Made by a program: the position numbers and the translations under genes. Of a DNA stretch of 31,488 bases, positions 1 to 9,300 are shown piece by piece. Position 1 is the first letter of the stretch. Each line of letters begins with the position of its first letter. Location of the stretch: assembly GCA_964610025.1 (NCBI GenBank), contig CAZSTX010000020.1:1-31488 (forward strand), read 5' to 3'. The notes under the pieces were generated by a model. It ran no database searches. It was not told the DNA's origin and was given only the letters and a program-made list of their open reading frames with translations. The stretch is from UBA5266 sp964610025. Its GTDB lineage: Bacteria; Bacteroidota; Bacteroidia; Bacteroidales; WCHB1-69.

Positions 1-57
1 CTCATTATCAGAAAAATAAAAAATAGACCATAAAAAAGTGATAAAGTCAGGAGGTAT

Positions 58-1107
58 TTAGTTATTGAAAACAAAACGGATAGCATTTCGTATTTCGCTA
101 ATAGAGCAATTTTGATTAACAAGTGCCTCCCCTATTGCCTTTAATAAAGTAATATTCAAATTATTACCTATTCGTTTTTTATCATTCTTTATCAATTTAA
201 CAAGGTTATTTTCATCAATATAAAACATAGGTAACGAACAAAAATAAGCCCTTATCACATCGTTTATTTCTTCTAAATCTTGATAAGATAATAAGCCTTT
301 TTGCCACGATAAATGAGCTTCTGCCAATATTCCCCATGCAATGGCCTCCCCATGTAAAACATTTTGTCTGTTTTTCAACAATTCAGCTTCTATAGCATGA
401 CCTATAGTATGCCCAAAATTCAACTTTTTTCTTTCTTCACAATCTCTAAAATCTTTTTCTACTATGCTTGTTTTTATCTTTATTGACTGCTTAATAAGAT
501 GTGGATAATTTATTATTTCTTTTACATTTTTCACCTGCTTTAGCTCAGCCCAATAGTGCCTGTCTATTATCAATGCGTGTTTTAACATTTCGGCAAAAGC
601 TGATAAATAATGTTTTTTAGGTAAAGTTAGCAATAAATCATTAAATATAAAAACATAGTGGGGCAAATAAAAACTTCCTATTTGATTTTTAATACCATTA
701 AAATTAATAGCTGTTTTACCACCGATAGCGGCATCAACTTGTGCCATTAAAGAAGTAGGAATGTTGATATAGGAAATGCCTCTTTTAAAAACAGAAGCTG
801 TAAACCCTCCTAAATCACAAACTACTCCTCCGCCAATATTGATTATAATAGAATGTGTATCAGCTTCCTTTTTAAATAATTTATTCAATATATACACAAA
901 CGACTCCCATTCTTTACTACTTTCGCCTTTTGGAAAACTTACAACTGGAAAGTTTGCTAATGCTGGAATTTTTGATACTAAATAAGGTAAACAATGTTTT
1001 TTTGTTTGTGTATCGCATAAAATGATTTTTTTTTGCTCATTATCAAGAATTTTCGTTAATTCTCTTTGAGCTTCTAAATTATAAAATATGCTATCGCTTA
1101 TCATCAT
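58..1107 (-). CDS. aroB: 3-dehydroquinate synthase
   Basis: Converts DAHP to 3-dehydroquinate, the second step of the shikimate pathway, using NAD and a divalent metal in the cytoplasm. The protein has the family's NAD-binding GGGVVCDLGG stretch at about residues 92-101, the IPTSLMAQVDAAIGGK motif, and the metal-ligand regions AEMLKH (Glu173), GHTIGH (about 233-238) and LHGEA (His252). I start it at the ATG at 1107 (349 residues; the next codon is also ATG). The open frame runs on to 1260, but that extension would read through a tRNA gene, and a -7 promoter box lies at 1130-1137. Length and motifs are normal for the family. It is divergent from the tRNA pair. Family assignment is firm; the start is very likely. 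Confidence 0.96.
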   Translation of the reverse strand: MMISDSIFYNLEAQRELTKILDNEQKKIILCDTQTKKHCLPYLVSKIPALANFPVVSFPKGESSKEWESFVYILNKLFKKEADTHSIIINIGGGVVCDLGGFTASVFKRGISYINIPTSLMAQVDAAIGGKTAINFNGIKNQIGSFYLPHYVFIFNDLLLTLPKKHYLSAFAEMLKHALIIDRHYWAELKQVKNVKEIINYPHLIKQSIKIKTSIVEKDFRDCEERKKLNFGHTIGHAIEAELLKNRQNVLHGEAIAWGILAEAHLSWQKGLLSYQDLEEINDVIRAYFCSLPMFYIDENNLVKLIKNDKKRIGNNLNITLLKAIGEALVNQNCSISEIRNAIRFVFNN

Positions 1108-1129
1108 TTTTTTTGTTTTTTCTCGTTTG

Positions 1130-1137
1130 CAAATGTA
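1130..1137 (-). promoter_or_regulatory. aroB promoter, -7 box
   Basis: The minus strand reads TACATTTG, matching the Bacteroidota -7 consensus TAnnTTTG, about 22 bases upstream of the chosen aroB start. A TTTG suitable as a -33 element lies about 16 bases further upstream. It supports the shorter aroB start. Confidence 0.65.
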
Positions 1138-1181
1138 AAGAAAAATTTCAAAACAAACATTAAACTTATCAAAATAATTTG

Positions 1182-1189
1182 TACTTTTG
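1182..1189 (+). promoter_or_regulatory. tRNA promoter, -7 box
   Basis: TACTTTTG matches TAnnTTTG and lies 18 bases before the tRNA-Pro gene. It is placed to drive both tRNAs, which a terminator closes off at about 1410. Confidence 0.65.
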
Positions 1190-1207
1190 CAAACTCTAAT
1201 TTTTAGG

Positions 1208-1281
1208 CGGGATGTAGCGCAGCTTCGTAGCGTGCTTCGTTCGGGACGAAGAGGTCGCAAGTTCGAATCTTGTCATCCCGA
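1208..1281 (+). tRNA. tRNA-Pro(CGG)
   Basis: A 74-base cloverleaf can be drawn by hand. The acceptor stem CGGGATG pairs with CATCCCG and is followed by discriminator A. The anticodon stem CTTCG/CGAAG encloses loop TTCGGGA, giving anticodon CGG. The T arm contains GTTCGAATC. CCA is not encoded. It shares a transcript with the following tRNA-Arg. Confidence 0.95.
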
Positions 1282-1296
1282 CTTGAAAAATAAACT

Positions 1297-1370
1297 GGTT
1301 CCGTAGCTCAGCTGGATAGAGCAACTGCCTTCTAAGCAGTAGGTCATGCGTTCGAATCGCATCGGAATCA
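1297..1370 (+). tRNA. tRNA-Arg(TCT)
   Basis: A 74-base cloverleaf. The acceptor GGTTCCG pairs with CGGAATC (one G-T pair), with discriminator A. The anticodon stem ACTGC/GCAGT holds loop CTTCTAA, giving anticodon TCT, which reads AGA/AGG, the expected main arginine codons in so AT-rich a genome. The T arm has GTTCGAATC. It lies 15 bases after tRNA-Pro. Confidence 0.95.
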
Positions 1371-1375
1371 CTTTT

Positions 1376-1411
1376 TAAAAAGCAACTATCTTATGATTAG
1401 TTGCTTTTTTT
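1376..1411 (+). terminator. Rho-independent terminator of the tRNA pair
   Basis: Left arm AAAAAGCAACTA (1377-1388) pairs with TAGTTGCTTTTTT (1398-1410) around a 9-base loop and runs into a T tract. It follows tRNA-Arg by a few bases. Confidence 0.85.
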
Positions 1412-1435
1412 ATATAAAACAACATAAATATTAAT

Positions 1436-1443
1436 TACTTTTG
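1436..1443 (+). promoter_or_regulatory. rsmA promoter, -7 box
   Basis: TACTTTTG matches the Bacteroidota -7 consensus and lies 16 bases before the rsmA ATG, so the leader is very short. Confidence 0.65.
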
Positions 1444-1459
1444 CACAAAACACTATAAT

Positions 1460-2239
1460 ATGACTAACAAATATGAAGTAAGACCAAAAAAAAAATTGGG
1501 ACAACATTTTTTAACTGATTTAAATATAGCTCAAAAAATAGTTAATTACCTTACTTCTCCTTGTCAATCTATTGTAGAAATAGGTCCAGGAATGGGTGTA
1601 TTGACTCAGTATTTACTACAATTATCTGATAAAAAATTATTCTTAATCGAATTAGATAATGCGTCTATTGCATATCTTCAACATCAGTTTCCACAAATAA
1701 AAGATAGACTCTATGCCGCAGATTTTTTAAAAGTAAACTTATCAACTATTATTCAAGAACCTTTTTCGCTCATTGGAAATTTTCCTTATAATATTTCAAA
1801 TCAAATTCTATTTAAAGTATTGGAATACAAAGACCAAATACCAGAAGTTGTTGGTATGTTTCAAAAAGAAGTAGCCCAGCGAATAGCATCTAACCCAGGA
1901 AAAAAAGACTATGGCATATTAAGCGTATTGCTGCAAGCATATTATGAAATTGAATACCTATTTACCGTTGAAGCACATGTTTTTAATCCTCCTCCTAAAG
2001 TAAAATCAGGTGTTGTTCGTTTAAAAAGAAATAATTGTAAAACATTAGCATGCAATGAACAAGATTTTAAAATGCTTGTTAAAACTGCTTTTAATCAACG
2101 AAGAAAAACATTACGCAATTCATTAAAATCATTAGTGTTCAACATTGATTTTAGAAAAAATCCTATTTTTGATAAACGACCTGAACAACTATCGGTTGAA
2201 GAGTTTATTATGCTAACAAAGGAATTAATCAAGCATTAA
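1460..2239 (+). CDS. rsmA: 16S rRNA (adenine1518/1519-N6)-dimethyltransferase RsmA
   Basis: Dimethylates two adjacent adenines in the 3'-terminal hairpin of 16S rRNA during 30S assembly, using SAM. The N-terminal signature KKKLGQHFL ends at residue 18. The SAM-binding motif EIGPGMG is at 40-46, and the catalytic motif at 107-110 reads NFPY, a common variant of NLPY. The C-terminal half carries the FNPPPKV segment. At 259 residues it is full length. Its stop codon overlaps the stop codon of the convergent TonB-C gene. Assignment is firm. Confidence 0.96.
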   Translation: MTNKYEVRPKKKLGQHFLTDLNIAQKIVNYLTSPCQSIVEIGPGMGVLTQYLLQLSDKKLFLIELDNASIAYLQHQFPQIKDRLYAADFLKVNLSTIIQEPFSLIGNFPYNISNQILFKVLEYKDQIPEVVGMFQKEVAQRIASNPGKKDYGILSVLLQAYYEIEYLFTVEAHVFNPPPKVKSGVVRLKRNNCKTLACNEQDFKMLVKTAFNQRRKTLRNSLKSLVFNIDFRKNPIFDKRPEQLSVEEFIMLTKELIKH

Positions 2240-2679
2240 TGCTTTAGTGATATTGTATAAGTGTATTCTTGTTTTTTTTCGGTAATTTTTTCTTCTTTCT
2301 CTTGTAATTCTGATTGGTTATAAACGATTTGTAAATTTACGTTTTGAGTTTTAGGTAAACGGAAGTATATATTTACCTTATGATTTGACTTCACTCTCAC
2401 ACCATGATTATAAGCTCTTCCATACTTTAACATATTTACTAAACGTAAAGCTTCTTCATTACAAGAAGAAGATAAGCCTTTTATAATTTTAGCCGACTCC
2501 ACTACCCCACTGTCATTTACTTCATAAGCCACAGTAACAACACCTTCTACACCCTCAGCTAAAGCATCGGCAGGATAACGCAGATGAGTATTTATAAAAG
2601 TTTGCAATGCTTTTTTCCCTCCGGGATATTCGGGCATCTTCAAAAACTGCTTTTCTTTTTTATTTGCTTTTTCTTTCAT
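2236..2679 (-). CDS. TonB C-terminal-domain protein, apparently soluble
   Basis: Residues about 14-110 form a TonB C-terminal domain, recognisable from PEYPGGKKALQTFI, the RYP segment, the GVEGVVTVAYEV strand and the CNEEALRL helix. Known members couple inner-membrane energy to outer-membrane transporters. This 147-residue protein has no membrane segment or signal peptide, only a short Lys/Glu-rich start, and a charged tail after residue 125, so it cannot be a classical energy transducer as it stands. It follows tex by 12 bases on the same strand and is probably the last gene of the plug-tex operon. Function unknown; the domain call is good. Confidence 0.8.
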   Translation of the reverse strand: MKEKANKKEKQFLKMPEYPGGKKALQTFINTHLRYPADALAEGVEGVVTVAYEVNDSGVVESAKIIKGLSSSCNEEALRLVNMLKYGRAYNHGVRVKSNHKVNIYFRLPKTQNVNLQIVYNQSELQEKEEKITEKKQEYTYTISLKH

Positions 2680-2691
2680 AAATTAATGTTT

Positions 2692-4818
2692 TCAATCAAT
2701 ATTCATCGTTAAATTAATACGTTTTCGCTGCATATCTACCTCCAATACCTTGACCATTACTTTTTGATTTAGTTTTACTAATTCATTCGGATTTTTTATG
2801 TATTTTCTCGACATTTGACTGATGTGTACCAATCCATCTTGGTGTACTCCAATATCGACAAAACATCCAAAAGCTGCAATATTAACAATCACACCCGGCA
2901 ATACCATACCTGGTTTTAAATCTGAAATATTACTGATAGTTTTATCAAATTCAAACAGATTAAATTCTTGTCGTGGGTCGCGTCCTGGTTTAGCTAATTC
3001 TTTCATAATATCAGTCAAAGTAGGAATTCCAAACTTATCGGTAACAAAATCTTTAATATTAATTTTTTTTCGTAATTCTTCTTTTTCTATCAAATCTTCT
3101 AAGCTACAATTTAAAGATTTAGCCATTTTTTCTACTATTTCATAACTCTCTGGATGCACAGCACTCCTATCAAGTGGATTTTTAGCATCACGAATACGAA
3201 TAAAACCTGCAGCTTGTTCAAAAGATTTGCTTCCAAATCGTTTTACTTTTTTCAATTCTACTTTTGAGGTAAAACCTTTATTTTCTATTCTATAATTAAT
3301 AATATTTTCGGCTAATGTTGGACCTATTCCCGATACAAAAGATAATAATTGTTTGCTTGCTGTGTTTATTTCTACTCCCACTGTATTTACACAACTTTCG
3401 ACTGTATATTCTAAACTTTCTTGTAGTTTTTTTTGATTTACATCGTGTTGGTATTGACCAACACCTATTGATTTAGGATCAATTTTTATAAGTTCTGCAA
3501 GTGGGTCCATTAATCGGCGTCCTATAGAGATGGCACCTCTTACTGTTACATCTTGATTAGGAAACTCTTCGCGTGCTATATCGGAAGCAGAATAAACAGA
3601 GGCTCCATTCTCATTCACGACAACAATAAGTGGTTTGGTTTCAAAATTTACATGAAGAACAAAATTTTCTGTTTCTCTACTTGCTGTTCCATTGCCAATA
3701 GCTATGGCTTCTACCTTGTATTTAATAGCTAACTCACGCAGTGTTTTATTTGCTTCAAAAACTTCTACTTGAGGTGGATGAGGGAAAATTGTGGTATTAT
3801 CGAGCAACTTGCCATGTTTATCTATTACAACCACTTTGCAACCTGTACGAAAACCAGGGTCTAAAGCCATGATGATTTTTTCTCCTAAAGGTGGTGCTAA
3901 TAATAGCTGACGTAGATTTTCACTAAACACTCTAATAGCCTCATTATCGGAACGTATTTTCGTTTCTTGTCTCATTTCTGTTTCCATTTGAGGTTGCAGC
4001 AAACGTTTGTAGCCATCGTCGATAGCAGCAGCGACATAAGTGGAAGATTCATTATTAGATTTAATATGCAAAGAGTATAATAAATGCAGTGCTTCTTCTT
4101 CGTTTGGTGCTACTTTAACACGCAAATACCCTTCACTTTCGCCACGTAACATAGCTAAAAAACGATGTGAAGATATTTTACGTAATAATTCATTATTATC
4201 AAAATAAATTTCAAATTTATTTCCTTCTATTTCTTTTCCTTTGATTACTTTTGAAGTTATCATTCCTTTATGTAAAAACAATTTACGCATTTTAGCCCGC
4301 GTCATTTCGTTTTCTACAATAAATTCTGCTAAAATATCGCATGCTCCTTCTAATGCTTTCTCTTCGTTGTCAACTCCATTAGCTTTATTCACATAATGTT
4401 TTGCCCAATCGTACACATTGCCTCTTTCTTGACTATACAAGCGATTAGCCAAAGGTTCTAAACCTTTTTCTTTTGCTATGCTCGCCTTTGTTTTGCGTTT
4501 AGGTTTATACGGTAAATACAAATCTTCTAATTGATAGATAGTTTCTATATTTTCGATTTTTTGTTTTAAAGCATCAGTAAGTTTTCCTTGTTCTTCGATA
4601 GAATTTAGCACTGTAATTTTTCGATTATTCAACTCTATCAGTTGATTAAATCGTTCCTTAACATGTAGTATCATCAATTCGTCCATACTTCCTGTTGCTT
4701 CTTTACGATAGCGTGCTATAAAAGGTATGGTAGCACCTTCGTTTAAAAGTTCGACAGTATTGTTTACAAAATCGATATTTAACTTAAGTTCTTGGGCAAT
4801 TTTTAAAACAATGTCCAT
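2692..4818 (-). CDS. tex: Tex-family RNA-binding transcription accessory protein
   Basis: A cytoplasmic nucleic-acid-binding protein of the Tex/YhgF family. In order it shows a helical Tex N-terminal region (1-300), a YqgF/RuvX-like domain beginning near IMALDPGFRTGCKVVV, a helix-hairpin-helix region around SFVSGIGPTLAENII, and a C-terminal S1 domain around GMVLPGVIVNIAAFGCFVDI. The start chosen is the ATG at 4818 (708 residues), four bases beyond the stop of the upstream gene. The longer frame to 4875 would begin inside that gene and add a non-family leader. Length is usual. It lies between the plug gene and the TonB-C gene on one strand, probably co-transcribed. Confidence 0.94.
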   Translation of the reverse strand: MDIVLKIAQELKLNIDFVNNTVELLNEGATIPFIARYRKEATGSMDELMILHVKERFNQLIELNNRKITVLNSIEEQGKLTDALKQKIENIETIYQLEDLYLPYKPKRKTKASIAKEKGLEPLANRLYSQERGNVYDWAKHYVNKANGVDNEEKALEGACDILAEFIVENEMTRAKMRKLFLHKGMITSKVIKGKEIEGNKFEIYFDNNELLRKISSHRFLAMLRGESEGYLRVKVAPNEEEALHLLYSLHIKSNNESSTYVAAAIDDGYKRLLQPQMETEMRQETKIRSDNEAIRVFSENLRQLLLAPPLGEKIIMALDPGFRTGCKVVVIDKHGKLLDNTTIFPHPPQVEVFEANKTLRELAIKYKVEAIAIGNGTASRETENFVLHVNFETKPLIVVVNENGASVYSASDIAREEFPNQDVTVRGAISIGRRLMDPLAELIKIDPKSIGVGQYQHDVNQKKLQESLEYTVESCVNTVGVEINTASKQLLSFVSGIGPTLAENIINYRIENKGFTSKVELKKVKRFGSKSFEQAAGFIRIRDAKNPLDRSAVHPESYEIVEKMAKSLNCSLEDLIEKEELRKKINIKDFVTDKFGIPTLTDIMKELAKPGRDPRQEFNLFEFDKTISNISDLKPGMVLPGVIVNIAAFGCFVDIGVHQDGLVHISQMSRKYIKNPNELVKLNQKVMVKVLEVDMQRKRINLTMNID

Positions 4819-4822
4819 AGTA

Positions 4823-6181
4823 TTATTTATTTTTTGGAAATGAATATTTTGATGTGTAGCCGATAATTCTATCATAAGACATTTTATCTGCTTGATAATA
4901 AAGAAAAAAAGTATAACGGTTTTCTGTTTCCCAATGCGAGCCTTCTATCAAATCAACAGAAGCTATATTACTTCCTTCTGGAATAAATAAATAAATATAA
5001 TTATAATATCCCGACTTTAAATACAACTGTGTTTGCCAAGTACGCGCATATTCCATATAGGATAATTTAGCCTCTTTTGTTATCTGCCAATTTGTTAATT
5101 CGCCAAAGACATAAATATCGCCATTGAAAGGTTTATCGTATTTTAAACGAAAATGCACATAAGCATAATCAGCCTCATCTATTGTTGTAGCATCAATAGT
5201 TTCGTTAAAATAATAACCATTAATATCTTTATTGCTTTCATATGCTTTATAATGCCTATCTTCGTCTGTATATAAATAAACATGCACGGCATCTGATTGA
5301 TATGAAATTCTTTCGACATTTTCCATAAGTGTACGTAAACTTTTTATATTAAAAACACGGTATTCGTTACCACCTTCCATTGTAATTGCTCCTCTTTCAT
5401 TATATAACAATTTATTTCCTTGATTTATATAAGGTTTATTTATTAGCAGTGCATTGTTATAACGTTCATTTTGCATAAGCAACACTTTCATATTATTAGT
5501 CGGGTGATTGAATCGTTGATTATTTAAATCTATTTCAAAATTGATTTCCTGATGGGTAAATCTATCCGATATATTAGAAGATTGTAAAATATTAGGTATA
5601 ATAGTAACTATATTTTCTACAACCATGAAACGTCTTGTAATCAATGGAATTATCTTGCCTCCATCTTCTTGGTAGATATATAAAAGATAATTGCCTGATT
5701 TTTCTATTTTAATATTTTCATTAGGAACTTTTACTATAAAAGATATATAGGGTTGCATTGTATTACGAGAGTAAGTATAATCAATCACTTCATCGTCGAA
5801 AAATCTGCTTAAATATTCATTTCTATGTAATGTTGTTGTCTGTTTCCAATCGTGCGTACAATGTATTAAAGTGTATTTCATATATTTAAAATCTCCACTT
5901 AAATCATCAAACGTTAATTTTATTTGATCTTCTGAATGCAAATTAATAACAGAAGGGAAAAATGCCATATTATTAGCACCTCTTGTTTTGAGATTTTCAA
6001 ATTCGTCATTAGTAGTAATTTCCATTTTTACCGATGCTATATCTTCACTATAAATATAGTTGTCATATATAAAACTATCATAATCAATTTCTTGTGATTT
6101 TGCGTTTTTATTTAACATCAACACAAACACTATAGTCATTATGTAATATATATGTGTGTTTCTTATTCTTTTTTTTATCAT
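4823..6181 (-). CDS. Type IX secretion system plug-family protein (former DUF5103)
   Basis: A 452-residue exported protein with an N-terminal hydrophobic signal segment (about residues 12-29, ending near AKSQ). The body matches the family once called DUF5103, now annotated as T9SS plug protein: the segments LTFDDLSGDFKYMKYTLIHC, HDWK, EYLSRFFDD, SGNYLLYIYQEDGG and TRRFMVVEN follow the family order. The family is linked to closing the Sov translocon of the type IX secretion system at the outer membrane. The window's two T9SS cargo proteins fit this. It heads a minus-strand operon with tex and a TonB-C gene and is divergent from one of the cargo genes. The start is supported by a -7 box at 6206-6213. 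Confidence 0.85.
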   Translation of the reverse strand: MIKKRIRNTHIYYIMTIVFVLMLNKNAKSQEIDYDSFIYDNYIYSEDIASVKMEITTNDEFENLKTRGANNMAFFPSVINLHSEDQIKLTFDDLSGDFKYMKYTLIHCTHDWKQTTTLHRNEYLSRFFDDEVIDYTYSRNTMQPYISFIVKVPNENIKIEKSGNYLLYIYQEDGGKIIPLITRRFMVVENIVTIIPNILQSSNISDRFTHQEINFEIDLNNQRFNHPTNNMKVLLMQNERYNNALLINKPYINQGNKLLYNERGAITMEGGNEYRVFNIKSLRTLMENVERISYQSDAVHVYLYTDEDRHYKAYESNKDINGYYFNETIDATTIDEADYAYVHFRLKYDKPFNGDIYVFGELTNWQITKEAKLSYMEYARTWQTQLYLKSGYYNYIYLFIPEGSNIASVDLIEGSHWETENRYTFFLYYQADKMSYDRIIGYTSKYSFPKNK

Positions 6182-6205
6182 TTCAATAAAACATTACATT
6201 TTATG

Positions 6206-6213
6206 CAAAAGTA
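6206..6213 (-). promoter_or_regulatory. Plug-tex operon promoter, -7 box
   Basis: The minus strand reads TACTTTTG, matching TAnnTTTG, 24 bases before the plug gene start. Confidence 0.65.
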
Positions 6214-6258
6214 TTTGTTTTTATTTACTAAAGAAACAAATTATATTGTTTTTTTAAG

Positions 6259-6266
6259 TATTTTTG
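6259..6266 (+). promoter_or_regulatory. C10 peptidase promoter, -7 box
   Basis: TATTTTTG matches TAnnTTTG, 43 bases before the ATG at 6310. It lies back to back with the plug-operon box, so both are served by a divergent region of about 130 bases. Confidence 0.5.
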
Positions 6267-6309
6267 TTTTTAATTTTAAGATATTAACGTTTAAAGTGTT
6301 TTTATAAGT

Positions 6310-9300
6310 ATGAAAAAAATTTATTTATTTATTCTTGTTTTATTTTTATTTATTCAAGCTAATGGTGCTCCTATAGATACTACAACTGCAAAACAAGTAG
6401 CTAAAAATTTTTACAATTCAAAATTTTCTGTAACTCAAACAAACACAGAAGCTATCAATTTAGTATATCAAGCTATAAGTAAACAAAAAGACAAAATTGT
6501 ATTTTTTTATATTTTTAATATTGAAAAAAAAGGTTTTGTAATTGTTTCGGGCGATAATTTAGTAAAACCTATATTGGGCTATTCGTACGAAAGTCTTTTC
6601 AATCCCAACAATATCCCTCCTGCTACTGCACTTTGGTTAAAAAATTACGAAAAAGAAATAGCGTATATTATCGAAAACAATACAGCGTCCAAAGAAGTTA
6701 TAGAAAATGATTGGGAACGCTTGATAAGTGCTAATATTGTATCGCCCAAAGGAACAACAGGCTCTGGCACTCCTCTAATAACGACAAAATGGGGACAAGG
6801 CAATCCTTATAATAGTTTATGCCCTTACGATACTAATTTAAAAGCACGATGTGTTACGGGCTGTGTTATTGTGGCTATGGCACAAATAATGAATTATTGG
6901 CAATATCCCAGCAAAGGAATGGGGAAAAACTCATATGTAGACAATCCTTATGGAATATTGTCAGCTAACTTCGAAAACACGACTTACTTATACGATTCTA
7001 TGCCAGATAAGCTTTCGACCCTAAGCACTTCTAAACAAATTTTTGAAATAGCAAATTTAATGTTTCATTGTGGTGTTGGAGTTGAAGTTAACTATGGAGT
7101 AACCGGCAGCGATGCCTCTTTGATAGAATATAATATAGGTTCGCCAAGTGCCGAATATGCACTGAAAACATATTTTGGCTATCCTAATATCATTGCAGCA
7201 AATCGTGCAATATATTCTGATTTACAATGGATAACAATTCTAAAAAACGAAATCGATTCAAACCGTCCAATCTTGTATAGAGGAACTGGCGATGTCGGTG
7301 GACATGCTTTTGTTTTTGACGGATACGATGACAACGATTATTTTCATATTAATTGGGGATGGACAGGTGCATTAGATGGCTATTTTTTAGTGTCGGCATT
7401 AAGTCCTGGACCTTATTCTTTTCCTAATGGACATTATGCATTAATTAATGTAAAACCTGCAAATAATATCATTATTCCTGACTCTAACCATATTGTATAC
7501 ATCACTCCAACAGCAGCTGGCAATAACGACGGTTCATCGTGGAATAATGCCAGTAGCGATTTAGCTTTTGCCCTTAAAAGACCTTATGCTACTCCTACAC
7601 AAATATGGGTAAAAAAAGGAATCTATTATGGAGACACAAATAATGACGTTGCTTTTCAAACAACTAATAATAGCATAGTGTATGGTGGTTTTGAAGGAAA
7701 TGAACCTGCCGATTTCGATGTAAATCTACGCAACCTTATGCTTAACAATTCTATTTTAGATGGACAAAACAAACAACGCGTACTTAATATGTTAAGCAAC
7801 CCCGATAGCAATACTACTATTTGTGATGGTTTTATTATTCAAAATGGACACACTGAAAAAGAAGGAGCTGGTGTGTATATGAATGGAGGTAAATTAATTA
7901 ATTGTATCATTCGAAATAACACAAGCGACAGCAGTTATGGAGGTGGAATATTTATAGTTAAAAACTCAAAAAACTCCTTGATTGTCAATTGCAATATTTA
8001 TAATAACAAAGCAACCTTTGGAGGAGGAATTATTACTTGGGGAAAAGTAAATTTAATTAATTGCAATATTGTCAATAATACTGCAAGTGAAAATGGTGGA
8101 GGCATTTACAATTCAGACACTTGTTCTATTACTAATTGCATTGTTTGGGGAAATAAAAAAAGTACTAATAGCAACCAAATAAACTATAATTCTTTTACAC
8201 TTACAAACGTTTCTTATTCTGCCATAGAAGGTGGATTTACAGGAGTAAACAATATTAATTTAGCTGCAAACAATGATGGTAGCAGTTCTTTGTTTTATGT
8301 CCGTTTTAACAATCCCAACAGTAACGACTACACTCTTTTAGCCCACTCTGCATGTGTTGACAAAGGCAACTCAAACGCAGCTTTCATTAATGCTATCGAC
8401 TTAGCAGGATTGAGACGTATAAAAAATGGCACTATAGATATAGGAGCTTACGAACAAGGCTGTTACGTAAACAACTTTTTAGAAGACACTGTATGCGAAG
8501 GAGCTAATTATCAATCGTATGGGTTTAATTACACCCCTAAAGAAGGCGGCATAATCTCTTTAATTCAGAAAAAAACAACTTATAACGATTGTGATAGTAT
8601 TATTACACTAAAATTACATATTTTAACATCTAATACTTTTGAGATAGCAGATGGGCTATGTTTAGGCAAAAAATACACTAAACACGGTTTTGATACAGTT
8701 ATTACTACCAAAGGTACTGTTACTCTAACAAAAAAACTTGTCAATCAATACGGTTGCGATAGCAGTATTATTGTCAATTTATATGTTACTGATGTAGATA
8801 GTACTTTTATCAGCGATAATATTTGCAAAGGAAACACCTATAATAAAAATGGATTTCATATCAATACAGACAGTTTAAATACAGGGATTTCACAATTTTC
8901 GTTTCGCACATTTAGTTCTTATGGGTGCGATAGTGTTGTAGTATTAACATTATATGTTAGTAACAAAGACAGTATCTATATTCAAGATGCTATTTGCTAT
9001 GGCAATATTTATAATAAAAATGGTTTTATAGTTAATACCAATTTCGTAGGATTAGGGACTTACCAAACAAGTCGTTTATACTTCAATCAATATGATTGTG
9101 ATAGCGTTGTGTTTTTAAATTTACATATCTATCCAAACAGCGACACTACAATATACGATGCTGTTACACAAGGAGAAATTTACAATAAACATGGGTTTAT
9201 AATTAACACAGACACCATCAATACTCAACTCTATAAAACACAACGTATTGCTTTAAATCAATACAATTGCGACAGCAGTATACATTTACATTTATCTGTT

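Noticed and set aside
1108..1260. N-terminal extension of aroB by 51 residues
   Set aside because: It would be read through the tRNA-Pro gene and past the -7 promoter box at 1130-1137, and the extension has no family similarity.
4819..4875. Longer start for tex at 4875
   Set aside because: It overlaps the end of the plug gene; the ATG at 4818 is four bases after that gene's stop and gives the family N-terminus.
8494..9300. Possible CRISPR or DNA-level tandem array
   Set aside because: The periodicity is a degenerate protein repeat inside an open frame, with no conserved identical DNA repeats or unique spacers.
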